NCBI RefSeq assembly: GCF_014844095.1
Contig: NZ_CP062163.1
Location: forward strand, 1,674,001 to 1,738,000
Direction of reading: 5' to 3'
Length of the DNA stretch: 64,000 bases
Source: Brevibacillus sp. JNUCC-41
GTDB lineage: Bacteria > Bacillota > Bacilli > Bacillales > DSM-1321
Below the pieces are notes generated by a model that saw only the letters and a list, made by a program, of their open reading frames with translations, searched no databases and was not told the DNA's origin. Shown here in pieces: positions 63,950 to 64,000 of this stretch. Both the position numbers and the translations under genes were made by a program. Positions within the stretch are counted from its first letter, which is position 1. Each line of letters begins with the position of its first letter.

Positions 63950-64000
63950 TTAATTTTTCTTTTGATTTCTCGGAAAAGTGATTTCAAACCGGGTGCGTTC
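63950..64000 (-). CDS. C-terminal end of a probable sensor histidine kinase (truncated by window edge)
   Basis: Only 16 codons are present, read TRFEITFPRNQKKN before the stop. The TRFEITFPR ending is typical of HATPase domains of histidine kinases. Too short for certainty. Confidence 0.35.
   Translation of the reverse strand, partial: ERTRFEITFPRNQKKN

Overview
The window looks like a chromosomal segment of a spore-forming Bacillaceae, closest in gene content and order to Bacillus/Peribacillus. This is inferred from three things. The first 16 kb follows the B. subtilis ywhB-ywgA-ywfO / rsfA-lipL-pta-hemQ / gerQ-ywdK-ywdI-ung-pdxK neighbourhood. Sporulation and germination genes (rsfA, gerQ) are present. 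Bacillus-type Shine-Dalgarno (SD) sites are used throughout, with many TTG and GTG starts. There are no phage structural genes, transposases, rRNA operons or CRISPR arrays.

Layout. 0-16 kb is housekeeping and coat genes: a 4-OT family tautomerase fragment, ywgA, ywfO, a DUF1450 protein, rsfA, lipL, pta, hemQ, gerQ, a DUF423 protein, ywdI, ung with a small coupled Cys protein, a PLD-like protein, a sigma-B-type general stress gene, a molybdopterin cluster (mobA-moaE-moaD-moeB), pdxK, and yojF-bshB2 for bacillithiol. 16-24 kb holds an MFS exporter under a MarR repressor with a perfect palindromic operator, a 21-bp tandem repeat array, a lipoprotein sugar dehydrogenase, a HAD phosphatase, a dual P-loop ATPase, ybaK, gntK and a decayed gntP. 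24.9-34.8 kb is a single long minus-strand cobalamin operon. It is headed by a textbook cobalamin riboswitch and encodes B12/corrinoid uptake (BtuF, BtuC, BtuD-CbiZ), remodelling and lower-loop assembly (CbiZ, CbiB, CobD, CobU, CobS, CobC, a divergent CobU paralogue), adenosylation (PduO type) and alpha-ribazole salvage (CblT, CblS). No corrin-ring genes are seen, so it is a salvage operon.

35-48.6 kb holds a polysaccharide deacetylase, tRNA-Arg(CCU), an AT-rich OatA-like acyltransferase, a pair of duplicated small ORFs behind a near-consensus sigma-B promoter, topB, an ABC-F protein, an operon of DEAD helicase, APH-like kinase and an unusual nucleotidyltransferase-like/methyltransferase fusion, and a PbuO-type purine permease with a terminator in its leader. 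48.7-53.2 kb holds a ParM/ParR actin-type segregation module next to a centromere-like repeat region. That region and the 5' part of the adjacent FAD/Rieske oxidoreductase gene were tandemly duplicated (about 840 bp), and the first gene copy is now a pseudogene. 53.3-64 kb holds ywbE, a SIMPL protein, purU, a polar amino-acid ABC transporter, glnS (GlnRS, absent from B. subtilis), an RsbR paralogue, an MsrAB fusion, a CNT nucleoside transporter with a cre box inside its promoter, a small two-TM protein and the extreme end of a probable histidine kinase.

Themes linking the loci are stress response (sigma-B-like promoters, RsbR, MsrAB, bacillithiol), nutrient salvage (B12, nucleosides, purines, gluconate) and spore biology. 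The points most worth following up are the chromosomal ParMR module with its duplicated centromere-like region, the sigma-B-driven small-ORF pair, the CobU paralogue with an apparent CTG start, and the NTase-like/methyltransferase fusion.
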